The notes below the pieces were generated by a model. The model did no database searches, was not told the DNA's origin, and saw only the letters and a list, made by a program, of their open reading frames with translations. The position numbers were made by a program, and so were the translations under genes. From CAZYBU01 sp964645775 (GTDB taxonomy: Bacteria; Spirochaetota; UBA4802; UBA5550), in the NCBI GenBank assembly GCA_964645775.1, contig CAZYBU010000005.1:76715-140714 (forward strand): a stretch of 64,000 nucleotides of DNA, given 5' to 3'. Below, piece by piece: positions 35,621-42,711 of this stretch; the first letter of the stretch is position 1, and every line of letters starts with the position of its first letter.

Positions 35621-35720
35621 ATTAGATCACCTTTTAAGACTTATTGCTCTCATCCCGTATTCTCCTTGACCTTCGGTATGGTATCTGGATCTTCTGAGTG
35701 GAGCAGGATGGGGTTTTGCG

Positions 35721-36200
35721 ATGAGAAGAGACGCGATTCTGAAGAGAGTGGACATATTTTTCATCCTCTTCTTTCTCTATTTCTTCTGGGCGGCCTGGAC
35801 GGTCGATATCTGGATGGGACTGGATATAGATCTTCTTTCGACGGGCTGGGAATACCACAGACTTGTCCATGAATACGGGAGAAACGTTGACCCGGCTTTC
35901 CTTGCAAATACCTGTTATTTCCGGTGGTCCGCCCTGGCCAGCGGTCTTCTCTGCGGTCCCCTTTATCCCTTTCTTATCTACGGACTTGTGCGCAGGCGGA
36001 GGTGGGTCATCCTGCCTGGTCGAATATGGGGTGTTCTCATGGCTCTGAACATGACGGTTATCTTTTTCCTTGAGTTTGCCTTTGAGCCCCATCCTCAACA
36101 GCTTGTTCTTTTTATGGCAACCACCGGTCCGTATCTTATTGTGCCCCTTCTTTTTCTCCTTAGGCTTCGACAGCCCCTTGAACCGGCAGGCACGAGATGA
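35721..36200 (+). CDS. Four-helix membrane protein, possibly EXPERA-like
   Basis: 159 residues with four hydrophobic segments (residues 11-33, 66-87, 100-118, 127-146). The first helix plus YFFWAAWTVDIWMGLDID and the later NVDPAFL recall the EXPERA / emopamil-binding protein layout, but I cannot confirm this by eye. The stop overlaps the next gene's ATG by four bases, so the two are translationally coupled. Function unknown. Confidence 0.65.
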   Translation: MRRDAILKRVDIFFILFFLYFFWAAWTVDIWMGLDIDLLSTGWEYHRLVHEYGRNVDPAFLANTCYFRWSALASGLLCGPLYPFLIYGLVRRRRWVILPGRIWGVLMALNMTVIFFLEFAFEPHPQQLVLFMATTGPYLIVPLLFLLRLRQPLEPAGTR

Positions 36201-36673
36201 AGGTTAGTCACCCGGTATCCTGCATCGCTGAGAACATACGGAGTCTCTATAACGTGGGATCACTTTTCCGCACCTGCGACGGAGCCGGAGTGGAACGGCT
36301 CTATCTGTGCGGATACACCGGCTATCCTCCCAGAAAAGAGATATCGAAGACCGCCCTGGGAAGCGAAGAGAGCGTATCCTGGGAACGCCACGAAGATGCC
36401 CCGGCGCTGACCCGTTCCCTGAAAGGTAAAGGAGTAACACTGGTATGCCTCGAACACACGGAAAAAAGCCGTCCTTTCCGTGAAGTGGAATGTCCCTTTC
36501 CTCTGGCCTTTATCCTCGGTAACGAGGTGGATGGAGTGAGCCCGGTCCTGCAGAATGAAGCGGACATTCATGTTCACATACCTATGTATGGAATAAAGGA
36601 ATCTCTGAACGTTTCGGTGGCGGCCGGAATAATTCTCTATCACTTCGTGGAAAGATACCGCTCCTTACTGTAA
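36197..36673 (+). CDS. SpoU/TrmH-family RNA 2'-O-methyltransferase
   Basis: 158-residue SPOUT methyltransferase using S-adenosylmethionine with the trefoil knot. Seen: motif 1 ENIRSLYNVGSLFRTCDGAG, motif 2 LAFILGNEVDGVSPVLQ, and motif 3 IPMYGIKESLNVSVAAGIIL. It lacks the N-terminal substrate-binding domain of RlmB, so it is the short TrmL/TrmH-like form; whether tRNA or rRNA is modified cannot be told. Coupled to the membrane gene upstream. Confidence 0.92.
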   Translation: MKVSHPVSCIAENIRSLYNVGSLFRTCDGAGVERLYLCGYTGYPPRKEISKTALGSEESVSWERHEDAPALTRSLKGKGVTLVCLEHTEKSRPFREVECPFPLAFILGNEVDGVSPVLQNEADIHVHIPMYGIKESLNVSVAAGIILYHFVERYRSLL

Positions 36674-36777
36674 TCGGGAACCTTTCTGAGATACGGTTAC
36701 CCCTTCTGGCCGACCTGTTTTGCGGTTGACGTCTCTCCTTGCGTGAATAGATCATTCAGGCAGGTTTACCCGGAAAG

Positions 36778-37335
36778 GTGACAGGTTCGCGTATTTTAAG
36801 ACAAGCTTTTACAGGGAGGCAGATTCTGGGTTTTACAAGAAAAGATTCCGTATTGAAGATTGCCGGCGGTCTTGTGGCTCTACTGGGGCTTTTTCTCCTT
36901 GTCCTGGGCGTGGCCATGTATATAGACCCGGAACCGGCCGACCGCCAGACCGCCGTGGCCATAGGGGTCCTCTCTCTCATTTTTCTGGTACCGGGAGGGT
37001 TGATGTACCGGGCCGGTAGAAGGGCGGCCCGGAGAGAACGTAACGTGGAAGAGATCGCCCAACTGGCCCGTACCTGGAGGCGTGTTGGCATTGATGAGCT
37101 TTCCGGAGAAACCGGTCTGACGAAACGGGAGGTCTATTCCCTCCTGGCCGAGGCTCAGGCCCGGGGGCTTGTTACAGGTCACCTGGACAGGGGAACCAGC
37201 GAGTTCTTTACAGAAGAATCGATGGACGAACAGCTTATGGTCAGGTTCTGCATGTTCTGCGGGGCGCCCCTTGATGGTTCCTATCTTAAGGGGGAGACCG
37301 TGGTCTGTCCTAACTGCGGAAGCGTGATCTCCTGA
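36778..37335 (+). CDS. Membrane protein with winged-helix-like and zinc-ribbon parts
   Basis: About 185 residues. Two membrane helices (residues 27-48 and 60-76), a basic stretch (YRAGRRAARRER), a helical segment with a winged-helix look (ELSGETGLTKREVYSLLAEA), and a C-terminal zinc ribbon with CMFCGAPL and CPNCGSVI. The GTG start at 36778 is uncertain; AGGGAGG lies further in before an ATT/CTG pair. It could be a membrane-bound regulator, but this is inference. Converges on flgF with 10 bases between. Confidence 0.65.
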   Translation: MTGSRILRQAFTGRQILGFTRKDSVLKIAGGLVALLGLFLLVLGVAMYIDPEPADRQTAVAIGVLSLIFLVPGGLMYRAGRRAARRERNVEEIAQLARTWRRVGIDELSGETGLTKREVYSLLAEAQARGLVTGHLDRGTSEFFTEESMDEQLMVRFCMFCGAPLDGSYLKGETVVCPNCGSVIS

Positions 37336-37345
37336 TCATTCAGGC

Positions 37346-38182
37346 TTACCGGGCCACCTCGTTTATGAGCCTGCCCAGGGTATCGTCGTGGGTACGGATC
37401 GACTTCTGGTTCGCCTCGTAGCTTCTCTGGACCTCAATCATGTCGACCATCTCGCGCACGATGTTAACATTCGATTTTTCCAGAAAACCCTGTTTGACCT
37501 GAAGATTTTCAGGCGGGAGGGGAGGTCCCGATTCAGGGGTCTCCCTGTACATGGAATCACCCTCTTTTTTTATCTCCCGGACGTTCTCGAAATCGGTCAG
37601 TTTAAGGCGATCGATGACCATCGCCTCTTCCCATTCGTTATTGTACATGTTTATGGGATTGCGGGGATCCAGGTCTTTGGCGGTGTTGACGATGATTTCA
37701 CCCCGCTTGTTGATCATGAAATTGTTATGCTGAATTTTGATGATGCCATTCTCGCCCATGACCGGATGGCCTGTATGGGTCATGAGGACGCCTTCTTCGT
37801 TGATGGTAAAGGATCCGTTCCGGGTGTACCTCTCCCCCCTTTCGGTCTGGAGGGTGAAGAACCCTTTTCCCTCCAGGGCCAGGTCAAGGTCGTTTCCCGT
37901 CGGTTTAAGGGCGCCCTGGTCGAACAGGGTGTATACCTCGTTAACCTCCACGCCGGTTCCCAGTTTTCCGACCAGGGGCATGGTATCGTAAGAACCGGCC
38001 GGGGTTATGCCCAGGCCCGATTCGTTTATTCTCCGAATGATCATATCGGGGAAGGCCTTGAAGATCGTCAGGTCCTTTTTGTATCCGGTTTTATCGACGT
38101 TGGCAAGGTTGTTGGAGATGCTGTCGAGTCTTGACTGCTGGGCAAGCATGCCGCTCGCGCTGTTGTAGATGCCGCGTAACAT
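37346..38182 (-). CDS. flgF: Flagellar basal-body rod protein FlgF (FlgF/FlgG family)
   Basis: 278-residue rod protein. Seen: the N-terminal rod motif LRGIYNSASGMLAQQSRLDS, NNLANVDKTGYKKDLTIF, the middle DLALEGKGFFTLQTERGERYT, NGSFTINEEGVLMTH, and the C-terminal NVNIVREMVDMIEVQRSYEAN. It is longer than E. coli FlgF and resembles the FlgF/FlhO type; FlgG would have a distinct GLWIAKTGL-type opening. Alone rather than in a flg operon; the partner flgG is not in the window. GGGAGG six bases before ATG. Confidence 0.9.
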   Translation of the reverse strand: MLRGIYNSASGMLAQQSRLDSISNNLANVDKTGYKKDLTIFKAFPDMIIRRINESGLGITPAGSYDTMPLVGKLGTGVEVNEVYTLFDQGALKPTGNDLDLALEGKGFFTLQTERGERYTRNGSFTINEEGVLMTHTGHPVMGENGIIKIQHNNFMINKRGEIIVNTAKDLDPRNPINMYNNEWEEAMVIDRLKLTDFENVREIKKEGDSMYRETPESGPPLPPENLQVKQGFLEKSNVNIVREMVDMIEVQRSYEANQKSIRTHDDTLGRLINEVAR

Positions 38183-38220
38183 GGATACCTCCCGGTAATG
38201 GAAGCGGCGTTATGTCTCTC

Positions 38221-39489
38221 TTACGGTTTTCCGCCGCTTACCCTTTCAATATCGGCACCCGCGGCCTGTAACTTTCGGGATAATTTTTCGTATCCCCGGT
38301 CGGAGTGGTAGATTCGACGGATCTCCGTTGTTCCTTTTGCTGCAAGAGCGGCTACAACCAGGGCGGCCCCCGCCCGCAGGTCCGACATCATAACCGGCGC
38401 GGCTGAGAGCTCCGGGATACCCCGAATGATGGCGATGTTTCCCTCCACCATGATGTCAGCCCCCATCCTGCGAAGCTCGCCCACGTGGGTGTATCTGTTC
38501 TCGAAGATCGTCTCTATGATAACGCTTATTCCCGGAAGGGTGGTTGCCAGGGCCATGGCCGGAGCCTGCAGGTCTGTGGGAAAACCGGGATAGGGCAGGG
38601 TGCGGATCACCTCTCCGCCAAGCAGATTGTTCGGGCGTATGGTCACGCTCGATTCATCCACTTCAAGATGGAAGCCCATGCTTCGCAGGGCATCAAGGCA
38701 GGCAGTGATATGGTCAGGGATAAGGTTCTTCACCTTCAGGTCTCCCCTGGTTACAGCCCCGGCTAAAAGGTAGGTCCCGGCCTCTATCCTGTCCGGCATG
38801 ACGCTGTACTCCGCCGGTTTCAGGCTCTCCACTCCGTGGATGATGATTCGCTCCGTGCCGAGACCCTCGATACGGGCGCCCATCGCCTCAAGAAAATTTC
38901 CCAGGTCGATAATGTCCGGCTCCATGGCACAGTTCTCGAGCTCCGTGGTCCCTTCGGCCAGGACGGCGGCCATCATGATATTTGCCGTGGCGCCCACGGA
39001 TATCTTCCGCATGGTAAACCGGTTCCCTTTCAACCTCTCGGCCCGGGCCCTGATATATCCGTGCTCAAGAGTGATCTCCGCGCCCAGGGCCTCGAACCCG
39101 GAAAGATGAATGTCGACGGGTCTTTCGCCAATCGCGCAACCGCCCGGCTGGGAGACGTCCGCCTCACCGAGACGGGCCAGCAGAGGCCCCATGACATAAA
39201 TGGAAGCCCTCATGGTCTTGACCAGGTCGTAGGGGACCTCGGCGTTGGATATTTCCTTCACGTCGATGACCAGCTCGTTCATTTCCCGGTCGAAACTGTA
39301 ATCGGCCCCCAGACAGCGGATCACTTCCAGTATGGTATGAATGTCCTTAAGGTCGGGTACGTTATGCAGGATGGTCCGACCCGGGGCCAGCAGAGTAGCC
39401 ACGATTATGGGAAGAGCCGCGTTCTTGGCGCCGGATACACTGATCTCGCCGGTGAGGGGATTTCCTCCACGGATTCTGTAGATGTCCAA
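38221..39489 (-). CDS. murA: UDP-N-acetylglucosamine 1-carboxyvinyltransferase MurA
   Basis: First committed step of peptidoglycan synthesis: adds enolpyruvate from PEP to UDP-GlcNAc. 422 residues, normal. Seen: SGAKNAALPIIVATLLAPG, MRASIYVMGPLLARLGEA, and the catalytic-loop Cys in SQPGGCAIGERPVD, the residue fosfomycin alkylates (some bacteria have Asp there and resist). Also GFPTDLQAPAMAL and ENRYTHVGELRRMGAD. TTG start at 39489 with AGAGGAG six bases upstream. It starts 31 bases after the tatA stop on the same strand, possibly co-transcribed. Confidence 0.97.
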   Translation of the reverse strand: MDIYRIRGGNPLTGEISVSGAKNAALPIIVATLLAPGRTILHNVPDLKDIHTILEVIRCLGADYSFDREMNELVIDVKEISNAEVPYDLVKTMRASIYVMGPLLARLGEADVSQPGGCAIGERPVDIHLSGFEALGAEITLEHGYIRARAERLKGNRFTMRKISVGATANIMMAAVLAEGTTELENCAMEPDIIDLGNFLEAMGARIEGLGTERIIIHGVESLKPAEYSVMPDRIEAGTYLLAGAVTRGDLKVKNLIPDHITACLDALRSMGFHLEVDESSVTIRPNNLLGGEVIRTLPYPGFPTDLQAPAMALATTLPGISVIIETIFENRYTHVGELRRMGADIMVEGNIAIIRGIPELSAAPVMMSDLRAGAALVVAALAAKGTTEIRRIYHSDRGYEKLSRKLQAAGADIERVSGGKP

Positions 39490-39520
39490 CGGTTACTCCT
39501 CTTCAGGTCTCGATTCCGGT

Positions 39521-39700
39521 TTATTTCTGGTTACGGGGAGAGCTGGTAATGTCGTCCTTGATGTCGTCAATTTCTCGTTTGAATTTATAGGCGCCCCGGG
39601 CGGCCTCCTTCATGGAATTGATGGCCTTTGAGCCGCCAAAGAGTATGGCAACAATAACAACTATGAGGATGATTTCCCATCCTCCTGGAAGGTTAAACAT
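39521..39700 (-). CDS. tatA: Twin-arginine translocase subunit TatA (small ORF)
   Basis: 59 residues: a short N-terminal membrane helix (GGWEIILIVVIVAILFGGSK), a hinge, an amphipathic helix (AINSMKEAARGAYKFKRE) and an acidic tail (IDDIKDDITSSPRNQK), the complete TatA/E plan. TatA forms the pore for export of folded proteins. GGAGGAG is three bases before the ATG. TatB and TatC are not in the window. The gene is easily missed for its size. Confidence 0.9.
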   Translation of the reverse strand: MFNLPGGWEIILIVVIVAILFGGSKAINSMKEAARGAYKFKREIDDIKDDITSSPRNQK

Positions 39701-39789
39701 GGCTCCTCCTTACCTTGTCAGGGGAACGATAGTATGAATACCACGACAATCCGCCCCACTTCTGTCAAGAGAGATTTGGAAACCGGTAT

Positions 39790-39884
39790 TCATTTGTAAA
39801 CAGGGATATAAATGATCTGTCCGGGACGCAGAAGCGACGGGTTTTTCAGATTGTTAAAACGGATGAGCTCAGATGTTTTTTTTT
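39790..39884 (-). other. Frameshift: LysM end of transglycosylase lies out of frame
   Basis: On the minus strand the gene runs into a homopolymer of nine A (39884-39876). Past it, the zero frame gives HLSSSVLTI and stops at 39846, but the alternate frame reads TSELIRFNNLKNPSLLRPGQ and then IIYIPVYK before a stop at 39790, which is the second half of a LysM domain. With ten A the spacing would match LysM exactly. Either one base is missing in the assembly, or slippage restores the domain in a fraction of products. Confidence 0.8.
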
Positions 39885-40949
39885 ATAGTGACGGGCGATC
39901 TTATTCAGATACTCACCGGAGCGGACCCTGTGGAGTATGACCTTCTCCAGGGGACGGGAAAAGAGCCGGGGCCTGGCTTTCTCGAAGTTCTTGTGGTATT
40001 CCGCCGGAATATGGATAATATATCTCGGCTGCCTGGGAGGGGTGATGTAGCCGTGGAGTTCCGGGTTATATTCCCTGAGCATATCGAGGGGGATGCCCGT
40101 ATGCTTTGAAAGGGTCTTCAGGTGTACAGGATGGTCAAGCTCTACCTGGACCATCTTACGTTCTCTTTTATTATCGAGGTCATCGGCGATTCCGAAGAGA
40201 GAGGCGTGCTCATAAATAGCAAGGAGAGCCAGGAAGCGGGGGACGTATTCCTCTGTCTCTTTCCTCAGGTGACCTCCCCGGGCCAGGGACCAGAAGTCTG
40301 AGTTTCCGCTTCGCAGCATGGCCCTGCGGACATGACCTCCGCCACCGTTGTACGCGGCCAGGGCCAGTTCCCACGATCCGAAATGATTATAAAGGTTTTT
40401 CAGGTGCCTCATGGCGGCCCGGGTCGATTTTTCCACGTTTCTTCGTTCATCAACCCATCTGTCGACATCGAGGCCCAGCGGACGTCCCGTGGCGTGCATG
40501 AACTGCCACAGCCCCACGGCCCCGCTCCTGGAGACGGCTCTGGTGTGAAAACCGCTCTCCAGGAGAGGAAGCAGGGTTAACTCCATCGGCATATCTGGGT
40601 CTTCCTGGAAAATTTCCTGGATAAGGTCCAGGTGATCACGGGATCTGTTTATGGACCGAATAACATACGGTCTGCCTCTGGTAAGATATACATATATGTA
40701 TTCCCGGACTTCGTCGTTCCTGAATATTGAGAGATCCCGTACCGCTTCGAAGGAGGTCTTCCCCTCCAGGGGAGGAAGCTCCGGTATGTCACTATCCGGG
40801 TCAAAATCCGCCAGCATTTCGGCCTCTATCTTCTCCGGCAGGTCACTGGCGAAAAAATCGACCAGGTTCCAGGAGAAAAGTTCCCGGCTGAAGCCGAGCA
40901 AAACGAACGCGATGACCAGGATCGCTATTGTCAGTCTGGCACCCTTCAT
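39846..40949 (-). CDS. MltD-like lytic transglycosylase, LysM end frameshifted
   Basis: Peptidoglycan-cleaving SLT-fold enzyme, 367 codons as sequenced. N-terminal membrane/signal segment (LTIAILVIAFVLLGF); a catalytic domain with the Glu in LLPLLESGFHTRAVS, SGAVGLWQFMHATGR and LALAAYNGGGGHVRRAM; then one LysM-like segment (TLSKHTGIPLDMLREYNPEL) and the first half of a second (VRSGEYLNKIARHYKK) before the frame is lost at an A run. ATG at 40949 with GGGAGG is the start; the frame is open further upstream to 41348, but that part is non-coding in character. Confidence 0.88.
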   Translation of the reverse strand: MKGARLTIAILVIAFVLLGFSRELFSWNLVDFFASDLPEKIEAEMLADFDPDSDIPELPPLEGKTSFEAVRDLSIFRNDEVREYIYVYLTRGRPYVIRSINRSRDHLDLIQEIFQEDPDMPMELTLLPLLESGFHTRAVSRSGAVGLWQFMHATGRPLGLDVDRWVDERRNVEKSTRAAMRHLKNLYNHFGSWELALAAYNGGGGHVRRAMLRSGNSDFWSLARGGHLRKETEEYVPRFLALLAIYEHASLFGIADDLDNKRERKMVQVELDHPVHLKTLSKHTGIPLDMLREYNPELHGYITPPRQPRYIIHIPAEYHKNFEKARPRLFSRPLEKVILHRVRSGEYLNKIARHYKKKHLSSSVLTI

Positions 40950-41100
40950 TCGAGCCTCCCTTTTGAAGTTCCGACCATTCATTAAACAGGCGATTTCCAC
41001 GCAACATTTTTTTTGCTTCAATGAAAAAAATTTACAATATTTGAACACTATTTGGCCATTTAAAGATGCTTTTACGCGCATACAAAACGAATTGATTCTT

Positions 41101-41140
41101 CTCCGTCCCCTTCGGCGGCGGAGATAGTAGAGTTTATTTA
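41101..41140. repeat. Decayed palindromic intergenic element, copy C
   Basis: Core CTTCGGCGGCGGAGATAGTA with a small CTCCG / CGGAG stem; it shares ATAGTAGAGTTT with copy B at 17273 and CGGCGGCGG-GATA with the tandem repeat at 2690. One arm has degenerated. It lies in the 454 bp gap between the transglycosylase and the receiver-like gene. Confidence 0.45.
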
Positions 41141-41153
41141 CGGCAAATAAAGT

Positions 41154-41286
41154 CAGGGATCCGCTCCCTGGAACGATTGTCGGAGCTTCAAGTCCCGGGC
41201 CTCTTGCTCCGATTAAGAGCGACCATGGAATGAAGGTCTGCGAATATTTTTCTCTTTTCGTTACTGGCGTGCCGGCGCGAAAAGAG
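41154..41286. other. Cluster of stem-loops in non-coding DNA
   Basis: Within the long intergenic gap 40950-41404, three inverted repeats follow copy C: CAGGGA / TCCCTG (41154-41170), TCGGAGC / GCTCCGA around 19 bases (41180-41212), and CTCTTTTCG / CGAAAAGAG around 17 bases (41252-41286). This could be a structured RNA or leader on either strand. I match it to no known riboswitch or tRNA. Sequence 40950-41100 is AT-rich leader DNA of the transglycosylase gene. Confidence 0.4.
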
Positions 41287-41324
41287 CGATGGATATATGA
41301 CCTCATACCGCTTCCGTGAAAGAG

Positions 41325-41353
41325 TTGACAGGGCCGGATATCAGACATATAAA
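41325..41353 (+). promoter_or_regulatory. Consensus sigma-70 promoter for receiver-like gene
   Basis: TTGACA, 17-base spacer, TATAAA, predicting a start near 41360 and a leader of about 45 bases before the ATG at 41405. The best promoter match I saw in the window. Confidence 0.75.
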
Positions 41354-41404
41354 GTAAATCGTTTACCGGCAGCAGAACCGAAATAAAGGCTGGTCGAAGG
41401 TCGC

Positions 41405-42313
41405 ATGGAACTGATTACTATATGGTACATTACGGATAACCAGGAAGGCGAAAGACTTGGCCGTGAGATCGAGGAGATGGGACTTACGGTCAATGTTCTT
41501 CCACCTGCCTCTCTCATGGAAAGCAGTATTGTTGAGACTGATATTAATATCTTTATCCTTGATATGCTTGACCGTTCCGCGGAGGAGGTCATGAACCTGA
41601 TCATGGGTGATGATCGTCTCGCTTCCTTCCCCAAGTTTATCTTCGCGACCCGTAAGGGGATACGGAAACTTGCAGGCGAATCCTATAACATCCTGCATGT
41701 TGAATACGTAAATCGTCCCGTAGACCGACCCCTTTTTCTTCTTCTGCTGGAGAAGACCATTATTGTTGAGCGTTATCGCGGTATTATGAAGTTTCTTTCC
41801 CGGGAGTCAGAGACCCGTATTGAAACATTCGAGGGTCTCCTGGATATCAACCGTAAGAAAATTTTCACTGACGACAAAGGAAAGAAAAGTTTCGAAAAGA
41901 TACTTGAATACGAGAAGGACCTTCTGAGCGAGCAGATCAAGCTGAATGATACCATGAGGGAATTCGCCCTGGTTCGCCGGAACGAGCTCTTCGAGATGAA
42001 TGACAGGATCCGGGCAGAGGAGATGCTTTCAGATCTTAAACGAAGGGAAATCATGGATGCCCGGGACGTAATCGACGCCCAGGAATCGTTGATCGATTAC
42101 TCAAGCCGTGAACTTTCCGAGGCCCGGGAGATTATTGACGCTTCGGAAAAGGTGGCTGAATTCAGTCGAAATGAAACACTGAATATGTATGATCAGCTTG
42201 TGGATTACCAGGAGATGGTTCGAAACCTGAGTGTGGAGATGGAAAATCTTATCGCGGAAAACGATGAGCTGAGGAAACAACTCAAGCCGGATGGCCCTGA
42301 GCCGGGCCATTAG
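41405..42313 (+). CDS. Receiver-like domain plus long coiled coil
   Basis: 302 residues. The first 120 look like a CheY-type receiver: strand 1 with WYITDNQEGERL, the phosphoacceptor-like Asp53 in IFILDMLDRS, and the end of the domain as YVNRPVDRPL, where the usual Lys-Pro is Arg-Pro; the acidic pair near the N-terminus is also reduced. It is therefore probably a degenerate receiver. The rest (150-295) is a continuous charged coiled coil with imperfect repeats (AREIIDASEKV, ARDVIDAQESL). No output domain. It may bind a partner or form part of a motility or polar scaffold; function unknown. Confidence 0.75.
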   Translation: MELITIWYITDNQEGERLGREIEEMGLTVNVLPPASLMESSIVETDINIFILDMLDRSAEEVMNLIMGDDRLASFPKFIFATRKGIRKLAGESYNILHVEYVNRPVDRPLFLLLLEKTIIVERYRGIMKFLSRESETRIETFEGLLDINRKKIFTDDKGKKSFEKILEYEKDLLSEQIKLNDTMREFALVRRNELFEMNDRIRAEEMLSDLKRREIMDARDVIDAQESLIDYSSRELSEAREIIDASEKVAEFSRNETLNMYDQLVDYQEMVRNLSVEMENLIAENDELRKQLKPDGPEPGH

Positions 42314-42426
42314 AAAAAAGGGCGACAGGCGGGCCGGCAGTAAAGGGTACGCAGGAAATAACTGATGAATGGAACGGCACCTGCCGATTATGATACTGTG
42401 TAGAGGATTATTGTACAGAGGCGAAC

Positions 42427-42708
42427 ATGGCTGAACGGATGGAATGGGAACGTATACTTGCTGATTCCGTAAAAGATGGAGCTATCAAGGAGCTCCATCT
42501 CAGCAAGATCCCTGTGCTCAAGACGACCACCAACTGGAGAAAGGTTGAGCTAGTAGGATGGGTCGATCATCAGACCAAGCACGCCCACTACAAGGGGGGC
42601 ATTGTTCGTCTGAACAGCAAGCTGTACTTCGTTCGGGATGCGACCATCCGCGCCCTGCAGGAATTTATGAAATGGGACTTCCCCACCAAAATCCAGGTCA
42701 TTAAATAG
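42427..42708 (+). CDS. Small protein of unknown function
   Basis: 93 residues, soluble, basic. Notable parts: TTTNWRKVELVGWVDHQTKH, and a C-terminal FVRDATIRALQEFMKWDFPT. No family recognised; codon usage and a good AGAGGCGAAC site before the ATG at 42427 support a real gene. It sits 113 bases behind the receiver-like gene and converges with the next gene, three bases apart. Confidence 0.7.
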   Translation: MAERMEWERILADSVKDGAIKELHLSKIPVLKTTTNWRKVELVGWVDHQTKHAHYKGGIVRLNSKLYFVRDATIRALQEFMKWDFPTKIQVIK

Positions 42709-42711
42709 GCT

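Noticed and set aside
41180..41212. tRNA gene suggested by TTCAAGTCCC
   Set aside because: The flanking bases do not form a T stem, and no acceptor stem or anticodon arm can be drawn.
41101..41290. Glycine or c-di-AMP riboswitch before the transglycosylase
   Set aside because: Only isolated short matches (CCGAAGG, CTTAATC) are present; the conserved cores are not.
40950..41348. Upstream extension of the transglycosylase frame
   Set aside because: It is open by chance, has non-coding composition and covers the hairpin cluster; the ATG at 40949 has a strong ribosome site and gives a proper signal segment.
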